This document shows positions 43,514 through 51,511 of a DNA stretch of 64,000 nucleotides, piece by piece. How positions within the stretch are numbered: the first letter of the stretch is position 1; the number at the start of each line of letters is the position of its first letter. The notes below the pieces were generated by a model, which saw only the letters and a program-made list of their open reading frames with translations, was not told the DNA's origin and searched no databases. The translations under genes were made by a program, and so were the position numbers. This DNA is from a candidate division WOR-3 bacterium (GTDB lineage Bacteria > SDB-A): the NCBI GenBank assembly GCA_016934535.1, contig JAFGSQ010000019.1, forward strand, positions 1 through 64,000. Direction: 5' to 3'.

Positions 43514-44463
43514 AAGCGGGAATCATTGAAGGAGGGGGCGGCGGACTTCGCTTTTTCGTATTCAATGGCTGGAAAATAGTGGAAAAAGTGTCGCTTCCCG
43601 AGGGCAATTATATGAAGATAAAAGAAAATTTACCGGATTATTTAAAAGATCTCCTTACAAAAAGCTCTTCATACGATCCTGTCTCCCCTATCGGCGCCGC
43701 CCTTGCAGGTCTTTATACTGATTCTGAAAAAGAGCATTTTAAAACTTCGCTCAAAAAAGCCGGGCACCTGGGCGAAGCTTACATAACCAACGACGCATTC
43801 GCAGCTTATCATGGAGCTTTCAAGGAATTCGGGAATATACTAACACTGTCCGGAACGGGTTCGATAGTTTTTTCCGTTTCAAAAGAAGGATTTCTTAAAA
43901 GACGCGGCGGTTGGGGACATTTGCTGGGAGACGAGGGCAGTGGATTCTGGATAGGCAGGCAGGCTCTCAGGAAAGTCACCGGATTATACGACAAAAAGAT
44001 CCAAAGCTCTTCTCTCGTTTCATTTCTCCTGAACAACAGACGGTTCGAAACAATGGATTTTGTCAGGCAGTTTTTGTCTTCGAGCAATCCGGTCAAAGAT
44101 ATTTCACTTCTCACATACGATCTGAATAATGCCGCGGAAAATGGCCTCGTTGAGGCGGCGGATATTTTCCGGGAAGCGGCCGATAATATCGCGGAAGAAG
44201 TATTGAGCCTGTCCATTGAAACAAAATCACATTTTTATGCCCTGCGCGGCGGAGTGGCGATGAACTGCCCTGTTTTTTATGATAGAATTACGGAAATACT
44301 TGAAAAAAAGGGAATGGAAATGAAAGACGAAAAGTTGACTGCCGTCGGAGGATTATTGGCGATAATCTTCGGCGACGAAACTTTTCAAGAACTCAGGAGG
44401 CATAATGATAAAGAAGTCGTTCTTATTGTTAATCCTTATGATTCCCGCAGTGGCGTTTTGTGA
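43510..44463 (+). CDS. BadF/BcrA-type ATPase, probable N-acetylhexosamine kinase
   Basis: A 317-residue ASKHA-fold protein starting at TTG 43510 (TTGA overlap with lpxK). Phosphate loops are IIEGGGGGLRFFVF and TLSGTGSIVFSV; GGWGHLLGDEGSGFWIGRQAL is characteristic of the BadF family and of GlcNAc kinase. The adenosine part is ALRGGVAMN. Being last in a lipid A/Kdo operon, it may recycle or activate an amino sugar. Its last 59 bp overlap the start of the next gene, which has its own strong ribosome site. Confidence 0.85.
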   Translation: MKAGIIEGGGGGLRFFVFNGWKIVEKVSLPEGNYMKIKENLPDYLKDLLTKSSSYDPVSPIGAALAGLYTDSEKEHFKTSLKKAGHLGEAYITNDAFAAYHGAFKEFGNILTLSGTGSIVFSVSKEGFLKRRGGWGHLLGDEGSGFWIGRQALRKVTGLYDKKIQSSSLVSFLLNNRRFETMDFVRQFLSSSNPVKDISLLTYDLNNAAENGLVEAADIFREAADNIAEEVLSLSIETKSHFYALRGGVAMNCPVFYDRITEILEKKGMEMKDEKLTAVGGLLAIIFGDETFQELRRHNDKEVVLIVNPYDSRSGVL

Positions 44464-47188
44464 CGACTCCTGCTGGATAAACACATACAGGTTCACTGAC
44501 ATAGAGATCATACCGGAATACGATTCCGTTATTGGCATGGCTGTGGAAGATTTTGTTTGTTTGGATGCGTCGGACACTATAAGATTGGACTGCGTCTCCC
44601 CGGTTGCAGACAGCGTAAAAATAGCGACTCAGAACAGGTATTTCTACCAAACTGACAGCCTGCTCGTCATCTCTTTGGACAGGACATACAATCCTTCAGA
44701 AACGCTTGAAATTGCAGTGTACTTCAGAGCGGTGCCGGTCAACATACCCATTCCTTTCGCAACCGGAGGAATATTCATTACTCCCACTCTTATTTATTCG
44801 TGTCACGCTCCTTTCGGACTAAAGACGTGGGTGCCGTGTCTGGATAATCACAGACATAAAGCCGCTGTGAGACAGTATTACACTGTCCCTGAAAATCTGT
44901 ACGTCGTCTCTAACGGCGTACTCGACTCAGTGATCCAGCTTTCGGGAAACAGGAAAAAATATTTTTGGAGGGAGACGGAACACCTGTCACCGTACCTGCA
45001 GGGACTGGCCGCTTACGACTATTCGCTGAGCAGTTATTCTGTCGGCGGAGTTCCAGTTCTGCTCGCCGCGTTCCCTCAGGACTCATCCGCCTTGGCCTAT
45101 GATTTGAGAAGACTCGACACAATGCTTTTGGCCTACGAAGAAAGATACGGAGATTATCCGTTCGAAAAAATCGCTTACGCTGAAGTCAACCTGCCGGGAG
45201 CCATGGAGAATCAAAACTGCATACTGGCCGGCTCTTCAGTAATAACAGGAACTGGCGCCAATGAAATTCTTTTCGCTCATGAACTTTCACACATGTGGTG
45301 GGGAGATTATGTCACCACGGAAAGCATAAAAGAGGTCTGGTTCAACGAAGGAATGGCGACTTTTTCCGAAGGAATTTTTGTTGAAAAGATTTCAGGCGTT
45401 CAGGCAATGCACAATTACATGCATCAGCGCAGAACCCAATACATCGGATGGGAAGGCACGAACGGAATTTATCCGATGTACGACCCGCCGTGGGAGCATT
45501 ATTATTCGGAATTGACCTACGAACGCCCCGGAACCGTATTTTACGCTCTGAGGTATATGATCGGCGATTCCGCTTTTTTCGCTTCTTTGCAGAACTTAAC
45601 AGCAATTTTCGGCTCTTCGACGGTTACATGGCAGGACGTCGATTCAATATTTTCCGACGTATCCTGTGAAGATTTGACCTGGTTTTTCGAGCAATGGGTT
45701 CTAGGTTCAGGGACTCCATGGATGCGCTGGACAGCTTTAAGTAAAAGTGCCGGAACTGACAGCGTTCTTGTCAGGGCCTGGACATTTTCAAATTCTTCGA
45801 CAGACTTCACAATAAAAGCGCCCCTTTTTATCTATCAGGGCAACGACACTGCTTTTTACAAAGTAACGGCCTCAAGAGACACTTTTGACAATTTTTTCGC
45901 ATTTGCGCCCGATTCAGTTTGTCTCGATCCCCTAGGAACTCAGTTCACCTCTTCTACGGCCAGAGAAAACCCTGAAATATCAGCGCTACTGGCACTCGAC
46001 GAAGCGATTCTGGTTCAATGGTCTCCGTGTTTTTTTGGCGATCTGACTGGCTACAATGTATACGGAGCCCCGTACGGAACAACCTTTTTTGAAAAGCTGA
46101 ACCCGGCTCTTCTCACTGACACGACATTCCTGGCTCAAAATTTAACAAACGGCGTAAAATACACTTTCTTTGTGACGTTCGAGATTCAAGGGGGCTGGGA
46201 AAGTTATCCATCGGACACTTCTTCGACAACTCCGGTGCCTTTTCCTTTCGACAGGAGAATTCTTGTTGTAGATGAAACCGAGGGCGGAAACGGGACTCAG
46301 CCTCATTTACCCACAGACGCTCAGGTGGATTCCGCTTACGCCGCCCTTTTGATTGGCATTAACCATGACGTATATCACTGCGACACATCATTGCCCGACT
46401 TGACTTTACTCGGACATTACCAGTGTGTAGTATGGCACAGCGACGAATACACATCGACAAGTCTGATAAAAAACCAATCACAACTGATAAGGTCATACAT
46501 CACAGCCGGCGGTAAGATTATCCTGTCAGGCTGGAGAGTGTTCGAATTGTCGCCGCCGGATTTCCTTGCGCTTTTCGGAGTCACTCAAGCCTCCGTCGTC
46601 ACTCAAAAGAACTTCGAAGTCTCAGTCGGAAAAAACGGTTTTCCCGACGTTTACGTCAATTCCTCCCTCATGCCCCCGTCTTGGAACGGAAAAATGGACA
46701 GAGCAACTTATTTTGAGACTTTTGGGTCAGATACGTTGGGAGTTTGGGGCAACGGTTATCCCCAGACGGGGAAAACGACAACCGCGGGAAGTAATGACTC
46801 CATCAAGTTTGTCGTCAACGGGTACCCTCTTTATTTTATGGAACATCAAAACGCGAGAGATTTTCTTGTTTCCTGTTTTACATACCTTGGTCAGGTCGGA
46901 ATAGACGAAAACTTCTCTGGTCAGGAACCGGCGATTCTTCCCGTCCTGAGACTGTGCCCTGAAGGCGTCGAAATTCTTCTTTCTTCAGGTCTCGCCGGCA
47001 GTAACTTTGACCTAATGATCTATGACGTCGCGGGAAGGCTTGTTTTCAGGAGAGAATTCGGGTTCTCGGAAAGAACTGTCTATCACTGGACGGATTCCGA
47101 AGGAAAATTACTGCCTCAAGGCAACTATTTCATCAATGTCGAATACAACGGTACAACCGTTTCGGGCAAGTATTTTTACATTCAATAA
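44405..47188 (+). CDS. Secreted M1-family aminopeptidase with sorting tail
   Basis: A 927-residue exported zinc peptidase. The signal peptide is IKKSFLLLILMIPAVAFC. The N-terminal beta saddle is followed by GAMEN at 265-269 and HELSH at 292-296. The third zinc ligand, E315, lies in FNEG, so all catalytic parts are present. An Ig/FN3-like domain follows at about 515-615, then a Rossmann-like domain at about 618-800 (RILVVDETEGG; CVVWHSDEYT; ITAGGKIILSG). The last 75 residues form a sorting tail (LMIYDVAGRLVFRREF, GNYFINVEYNG). AGGAGG before ATG 44405 gives it independent translation although it overlaps the kinase gene. Confidence 0.92.
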   Translation: MIKKSFLLLILMIPAVAFCDDSCWINTYRFTDIEIIPEYDSVIGMAVEDFVCLDASDTIRLDCVSPVADSVKIATQNRYFYQTDSLLVISLDRTYNPSETLEIAVYFRAVPVNIPIPFATGGIFITPTLIYSCHAPFGLKTWVPCLDNHRHKAAVRQYYTVPENLYVVSNGVLDSVIQLSGNRKKYFWRETEHLSPYLQGLAAYDYSLSSYSVGGVPVLLAAFPQDSSALAYDLRRLDTMLLAYEERYGDYPFEKIAYAEVNLPGAMENQNCILAGSSVITGTGANEILFAHELSHMWWGDYVTTESIKEVWFNEGMATFSEGIFVEKISGVQAMHNYMHQRRTQYIGWEGTNGIYPMYDPPWEHYYSELTYERPGTVFYALRYMIGDSAFFASLQNLTAIFGSSTVTWQDVDSIFSDVSCEDLTWFFEQWVLGSGTPWMRWTALSKSAGTDSVLVRAWTFSNSSTDFTIKAPLFIYQGNDTAFYKVTASRDTFDNFFAFAPDSVCLDPLGTQFTSSTARENPEISALLALDEAILVQWSPCFFGDLTGYNVYGAPYGTTFFEKLNPALLTDTTFLAQNLTNGVKYTFFVTFEIQGGWESYPSDTSSTTPVPFPFDRRILVVDETEGGNGTQPHLPTDAQVDSAYAALLIGINHDVYHCDTSLPDLTLLGHYQCVVWHSDEYTSTSLIKNQSQLIRSYITAGGKIILSGWRVFELSPPDFLALFGVTQASVVTQKNFEVSVGKNGFPDVYVNSSLMPPSWNGKMDRATYFETFGSDTLGVWGNGYPQTGKTTTAGSNDSIKFVVNGYPLYFMEHQNARDFLVSCFTYLGQVGIDENFSGQEPAILPVLRLCPEGVEILLSSGLAGSNFDLMIYDVAGRLVFRREFGFSERTVYHWTDSEGKLLPQGNYFINVEYNGTTVSGKYFYIQ

Positions 47189-47221
47189 TCATAAATTTTC
47201 TCGGGGTAGAAGAATTTTAAT

Positions 47222-47254
47222 AAAAAAGGGCGGATTTAAAAATCCGCCCTTTTT
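47222..47254. terminator. Bidirectional rho-independent terminator
   Basis: AAAAAGGGCGGATTT pairs with AAATCCGCCCTTTTT. It has A- and T-runs on both sides and sits between the convergent M1 peptidase gene and the secreted gene at 47278. Confidence 0.92.
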
Positions 47255-47277
47255 ACTGACAACTAAACCGGATTACT

Positions 47278-48240
47278 TTATTCGGCTACGATTATCTTGC
47301 CCGAGAAAACGCTTCCCGAAGCTTCTAATCTGTAAAAATATGTTCCCGTGCTGAGGTTCTGATCAAGAGAAACGGTGTGAGTTCCCGCTCCGGCATTGAG
47401 GTTTTTGGAACCGATCGTCCTTCCCGTGACGTCCATTACTCTGAATGAAACATCTGACGAGGAAGGAAGAGCCAATTCAACGGCTACTTTGCCAGAGAAA
47501 GCCGACACGAGTCTGCACTGCAATAAGGAAGGAATCTGCACGGGATTTTCTTCAACCGCATTGGGATTTCCGTAGAGAATGAATCCGGCTTCGGATCCCG
47601 CGTAGCCCTGAGCACTGGCAGAAGTCCATTTCGTTATTCCGAGAAGGACAAACGCCTGGTACCATTCCTGGCCGTTGCCTATGCCGACTGAGCACTGCCA
47701 GCCCGTCTGGCCGTTGGCCGCGAAAGAGGTCGAAGGCTGAGCGACAATCCACCATCTGCCGACGGGGATCTGCATTCCGAGTCCCGTCAGGTTCATGTGA
47801 ACGCTGTAAGGATTCGCGCCGTATGCCGTGTAATTGGCCGCTTCGACTATGATCGTCTGCGTCGGCGTCATTTTGGGCATGGGTGTCGCTATTCCGCTGT
47901 CTTCGTAAACCAGTACGCGGATGTTGGGAACGAGGGTCCAGCTTGAAAATCCGTTCCAATTGCTCCACCAAGTCGTCATTGAATCAATATTCCATGCCGA
48001 ACCTGAATTGTTCTCGACGTCGTCTACAAGTTCAGATTCGAAAGGATAGACTGAATCTATCTGACTGGACATACCCGCTCCTGATATTGAATCTGGAATC
48101 TGGGACCACAACGTCGCAAGAGGCAATGCCAGATCCTGATTTGGAGCGGTTGTATTGTTTATCTGACTGTGAGTTTGCAATCCCGCAAAAAGTCCCGTCG
48201 CAATCATCATTGAGCACAGTACCAACATACTTCTCTTCAT
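47278..48240 (-). CDS. Secreted beta-rich protein with sorting tail
   Basis: A 320-residue exported protein: signal peptide MKRSMLVLCSMMIATGLFAG and a beta-rich module at about 40-230 (LWSQIPDSISGAGMSSQIDS; GRWWIVAQPSTSFAANGQTG; GYAGSEAGFILYG). A sorting tail of about 85 residues ends with GTYFYRLEASGSVFSGK and the terminal KIIVAE. The module recurs as the N-terminal part of the 922-residue neighbour. No catalytic residues are recognisable; a surface or extracellular binding role is likely. AAGGAGGAG precedes the ATG. Confidence 0.85.
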   Translation of the reverse strand: MKRSMLVLCSMMIATGLFAGLQTHSQINNTTAPNQDLALPLATLWSQIPDSISGAGMSSQIDSVYPFESELVDDVENNSGSAWNIDSMTTWWSNWNGFSSWTLVPNIRVLVYEDSGIATPMPKMTPTQTIIVEAANYTAYGANPYSVHMNLTGLGMQIPVGRWWIVAQPSTSFAANGQTGWQCSVGIGNGQEWYQAFVLLGITKWTSASAQGYAGSEAGFILYGNPNAVEENPVQIPSLLQCRLVSAFSGKVAVELALPSSSDVSFRVMDVTGRTIGSKNLNAGAGTHTVSLDQNLSTGTYFYRLEASGSVFSGKIIVAE

Positions 48241-48268
48241 TGAGTCTCCTCCTTGTAAAATTTAATAC

Positions 48269-48297
48269 ATTTTAATAAATTCCTTATAATTTGTCAA
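48269..48297 (-). promoter_or_regulatory. Promoter of the 320-residue secreted protein
   Basis: On the minus strand TTGACA (48297-48292), 17 bp, TAAAAT (48274-48269), about 30 bp before the ATG at 48240. Confidence 0.7.
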
Positions 48298-48375
48298 TTG
48301 TTATCGTCTCTGACATTATCCGTTTTCCCAAACCATATGATTCGTTATCTTTTTGCTGAAAACCTTACAAGAGAA

Positions 48376-48421
48376 GGGACGGGTTTTGAAGCCCGTCCCA
48401 TGAAGGCGATTGCCCGCCTTC
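48376..48421. repeat. Two adjacent perfect hairpins
   Basis: GGGACGGG/CCCGTCCC at 48376-48399 and GAAGGCG/CGCCTTC at 48402-48421 stand side by side downstream of the 922-residue gene. They lack a strong T-run, so they are weak terminators at best. In form (unrelated short stems placed next to each other, with CTTCG beside them) they recall the hairpin array at 33.65-34.3 kb. Confidence 0.6.
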
Positions 48422-48441
48422 GTATTTCGAGGATAATTCGC

Positions 48442-51210
48442 TTATTCGGCTACGATTATCTTGCCAGAGAAAACGCTTTCCGAGGCTTCGAGCCTGAAGA
48501 AATACGTTCCGGCAGATACTTCGTCGCCGTTAGTGTCCCTGCCCTGCCACACGAGATTGTGCGCACCGGCTCCGACATTGCTGTAATTATCCAATGTAAC
48601 TGTTCTTCCCGTCACGTCGTAAACCGTGAACCTGACGTTCGACGACATAGGAAGATTGAACTCTACCCTTAGCTCGCCTCTGAAGATGTTCGAAGACACG
48701 AGTTTAGCCGTGAAGACTTCCGAAATCTCTCCGGGAACTTCTTCTATGTAGTTGAAAGAATTCGTGTGCAAACATCCGAATGCGGCAGAATAAGGAGTGT
48801 ATCCGCCGGCGGCGAATATAAGACCCTCAGCCATGTCCGTGAATGAAGTGTCCACCCAAGCTGCGCATCCGCCGACGTTCGATCTTCCCGGGCCGAACAT
48901 GTTGGGCATCTGAACCCAGCCGTCTGAAGTCCTGTATCTCCAGCAGTCATTGACATAGGTTGTACCGTAACCGCCGTACAGATAAAGTGCGTCGCCGAGA
49001 TCGGCGTAACCGCATCTGTAACGAATTCCTCCGGGGCAGTCCGTTGCCGCCGACCATGTTATCGTCGTGGGTGTGACAGGGTCTATCACTCCGAAAAGTG
49101 AAGTCGCCACGTAAGCAGCTCCCGAACGTCCGCATGATATAAACAGCGTGTCATTGCCAAGATAAGCTGCTGCCCCTGACATCCACGTCGCGGGTAATGC
49201 TGTTCCGTCGGTGATCGTCAAAGTATTTATATCGAAAACCTGAACGTAATTTACCTCAGTCCAGGATCCATTGTCTCCTCCGCCCATGATGTATATGAGC
49301 TCTCTGCCTTCATCGAGCGCGCACATCGCGTCGTTGACAGGATGGTTCAAAGCGACTGTGTTCGTGTAGAAAGTGTCTCCGTCGCAGTCGTATATCATTA
49401 TATGAGTGGGGCTCGACCATGATCCGATGAGATATATCTTATTCTCATACGATATGCATCCGCCGTAATGTTTCGGATACGGCATCGTGACAGGTCCTGA
49501 CCATGTCTTCGTCCCGTAGTCGAAAGAATACATTATTGTGTTCTGAGCCGCCGGATTTCCGCCGAAAACGTGGATAATCGCGTTACCGGTCACTCCATCC
49601 CATTCCCAGCCTACGAGCGGTCCGCTGATGGCTACCGCCATGTCAGTCAGAACTTCCCAGAACACCGCAGTGCAGACAGTCGTTCCGACGGCAGTGTCGT
49701 TGGCGGGATTAACGTCGCCTGCAAGAAGCGTCGCCATCGTCATTGTGTATGTCTGACCGTCCTGCATAGCGACCTGTCCAAAGTCGAGCGTGTCACGTCC
49801 CCCTATAAGCGTCGTCGCGTTGACAGTCGTGTCGAGAACGACGGCGTCAGTAAGGTCTGTCACAACGCAGTGGACGTCGAACGTCTCATCAAATCCACCG
49901 AAGTTTCTGACTACACCGATAATGTCCTGGTTCGAAGGAGCGACTGTCGCTGCTGGTGACAAAAAGTCGACGCTGGCGACATCATGGAAAGTGACGGGAG
50001 GAAGTACGACGGGTCCTATGTTGTCAAAAACGCCGTACCAAGCGTAAGAAGAAGAATCGCTGTAATATATTCCCATCTGAAGAGTGTCAAAAGTCAGCCA
50101 TGCCGAAACGTCAGCTGAATCCCATCTCGAGGGGACGTCCACTCCGTTGGGGTAGTAGTAAATAGTGTCCCATGCGCCCCAAGAAGTTCCGTTGTGGCCT
50201 CTCATGATGAGATAAAGTCTTTCGTTCGCGCTTATAAAATTGAAAGCTATTCCCCATTTGAGCCATCCGCCGGGGACGTCTGTAAATACAGGAGATACGG
50301 CAGTGTCGCGTATATCCACACCAGAACCTGCTGCGTCCGAATCTACCCAAAGAGAAGAATCGCCGTGATCGGGAGTTACCCAGGTTGTTCCGTTTTCATT
50401 CCAGCCCCTGACTGACCAGCCTGCCGGCCATGGATTGCCTGTGTGAGTCCATCCCTGCCAGCCATCTTCGAAGTCCCAAGTTGTTCCTGAAGAAGCTTCT
50501 TCTCCGTAGAGAATGAATCCGGCTTCGGAACCTGCATAGCCCTGGGCACTGGCTGAAGTCCACTTCACTATTCCGAGAAGAACAAAACACTGATACCATT
50601 CCTGGCCGTTGCCTATGCCGACAGATGTCTGCCAGCCGGTCTGGCCGTTGGCCGCAAATGAAGTCGAAGGCTGTACAACCAGCCACCATCTGCCGGCGGG
50701 AATCTGAAATCCGAGACCCGTCATGTCAAGGGTGACCTGATAGGGACCGGAACCATAAGCCGTGTAATTGGCCGCTTCGACTATGACAGTCTGAGAAGGA
50801 TTCATCTTCGGCATTGTCAATGTTCCGCTGTCCTCGTATAGCATAACGCGGAAATTGGGAACGAGAGCCCACGAAGAAAATCCGTTCCAGTTAGCCCAGT
50901 ATGTGTGTATCGAATCTATGTTCCATGTTCCATCGCTGTTGTTTTCGACATCGTCAGCCAGCTCCGAAACGAAAGGATAAACCGAGTCCAACTGACAGGA
51001 CATGCCTGCGCCCGCGACAGAGTCGGGAATCTGAGACCACAATACGGCTCTGTTGCCTGTAAATTCCATTCTTGTTCCGTATGTCGAGACACCCGGAGAT
51101 GACACGGTCATTGTGCGGATGTTTCCGCTGTTGTCCTGATCCGCATTCGACGCGAACAAACACGCCGATGCGAGCATTGCTGTCAGGGCCAATACTGTTA
51201 GCCTTTTCAT
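48442..51210 (-). CDS. Mosaic secreted protein with kelch-like propeller and sorting tail
   Basis: A 922-residue exported protein. ATG 51210 is preceded by AAAGGAGG; the longer frame is rejected. After the signal peptide (LTVLALTAMLASACLFAS), a module at about 40-235 matches the 320-residue neighbour. A jelly-roll/MAM-like domain follows at about 240-420 (TWDFEDGWQGW; WGAWDTIYYYP), then a CARDB-like domain at about 425-530. A kelch-like propeller lies at about 535-830 (IIHVFGGNPAAQN; YGGCISYENKIYLIG; YRCGYADLGDALYLYGG). The sorting tail ends SVFSGKIIVAE. The propeller and tail are almost the same as those of the next gene. Probably cell-surface or extracellular. Confidence 0.88.
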   Translation of the reverse strand: MKRLTVLALTAMLASACLFASNADQDNSGNIRTMTVSSPGVSTYGTRMEFTGNRAVLWSQIPDSVAGAGMSCQLDSVYPFVSELADDVENNSDGTWNIDSIHTYWANWNGFSSWALVPNFRVMLYEDSGTLTMPKMNPSQTVIVEAANYTAYGSGPYQVTLDMTGLGFQIPAGRWWLVVQPSTSFAANGQTGWQTSVGIGNGQEWYQCFVLLGIVKWTSASAQGYAGSEAGFILYGEEASSGTTWDFEDGWQGWTHTGNPWPAGWSVRGWNENGTTWVTPDHGDSSLWVDSDAAGSGVDIRDTAVSPVFTDVPGGWLKWGIAFNFISANERLYLIMRGHNGTSWGAWDTIYYYPNGVDVPSRWDSADVSAWLTFDTLQMGIYYSDSSSYAWYGVFDNIGPVVLPPVTFHDVASVDFLSPAATVAPSNQDIIGVVRNFGGFDETFDVHCVVTDLTDAVVLDTTVNATTLIGGRDTLDFGQVAMQDGQTYTMTMATLLAGDVNPANDTAVGTTVCTAVFWEVLTDMAVAISGPLVGWEWDGVTGNAIIHVFGGNPAAQNTIMYSFDYGTKTWSGPVTMPYPKHYGGCISYENKIYLIGSWSSPTHIMIYDCDGDTFYTNTVALNHPVNDAMCALDEGRELIYIMGGGDNGSWTEVNYVQVFDINTLTITDGTALPATWMSGAAAYLGNDTLFISCGRSGAAYVATSLFGVIDPVTPTTITWSAATDCPGGIRYRCGYADLGDALYLYGGYGTTYVNDCWRYRTSDGWVQMPNMFGPGRSNVGGCAAWVDTSFTDMAEGLIFAAGGYTPYSAAFGCLHTNSFNYIEEVPGEISEVFTAKLVSSNIFRGELRVEFNLPMSSNVRFTVYDVTGRTVTLDNYSNVGAGAHNLVWQGRDTNGDEVSAGTYFFRLEASESVFSGKIIVAE

Positions 51211-51293
51211 CAGCAAACCTCCTTTGATTTGGTTAAAAATCGGGCGATCGGACGACCGCCATTGCAAAAAAACACTTTTGCCATAGAACCATA

Positions 51294-51322
51294 ATTTAAC
51301 CATTTATTATTGTTCAAGTCAA
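51294..51322 (-). promoter_or_regulatory. Promoter of the 922-residue secreted protein
   Basis: Minus strand TTGACT (51322-51317), 17 bp, TTAAAT (51299-51294). The sequence around it, TTGACTT then GAACAA then TGGTT, and the following leader are shared with the promoter of the 640-residue paralogue. Confidence 0.65.
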
Positions 51323-51463
51323 ATATTCTTCAATGATTACTTTTCGAACTTTTTTACAATGCCCGTCAAGTAGTCCACGCCAATAAATGATAAAATTTTG
51401 ATCTCATAAATTTTCTTCACATTCTCACTAGACGGGTTTCAGCACATCTACGAAAATGAGTAA

Positions 51464-51491
51464 AAAAAGGGCGGGAAATCCCGCCCTTTTT
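51464..51491 (-). terminator. Rho-independent terminator of the 640-residue secreted protein
   Basis: AAAAAGGGCGGG and CCCGCCCTTTTT form a 12-bp stem around AAAT. A-runs and T-runs flank both sides, so it works in either direction; it lies 20 bp after the stop at 51512. Confidence 0.9.
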
Positions 51492-51511
51492 CATCAATGA
51501 GTAGAAAAAAC

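Noticed and set aside
44405-44463. Frameshift joining the BadF-type kinase and the M1 peptidase
   Set aside because: The peptidase has a strong AGGAGG site and a proper signal peptide at its own ATG, and the kinase is full length; a long overlap is the simpler reading.
48298-48672. Plus-strand frame of 124 residues at the 3' end of the 922-residue gene
   Set aside because: It is antisense to the sorting tail; the same peptide recurs opposite the paralogous tail at 51497, as expected from duplicated coding DNA.
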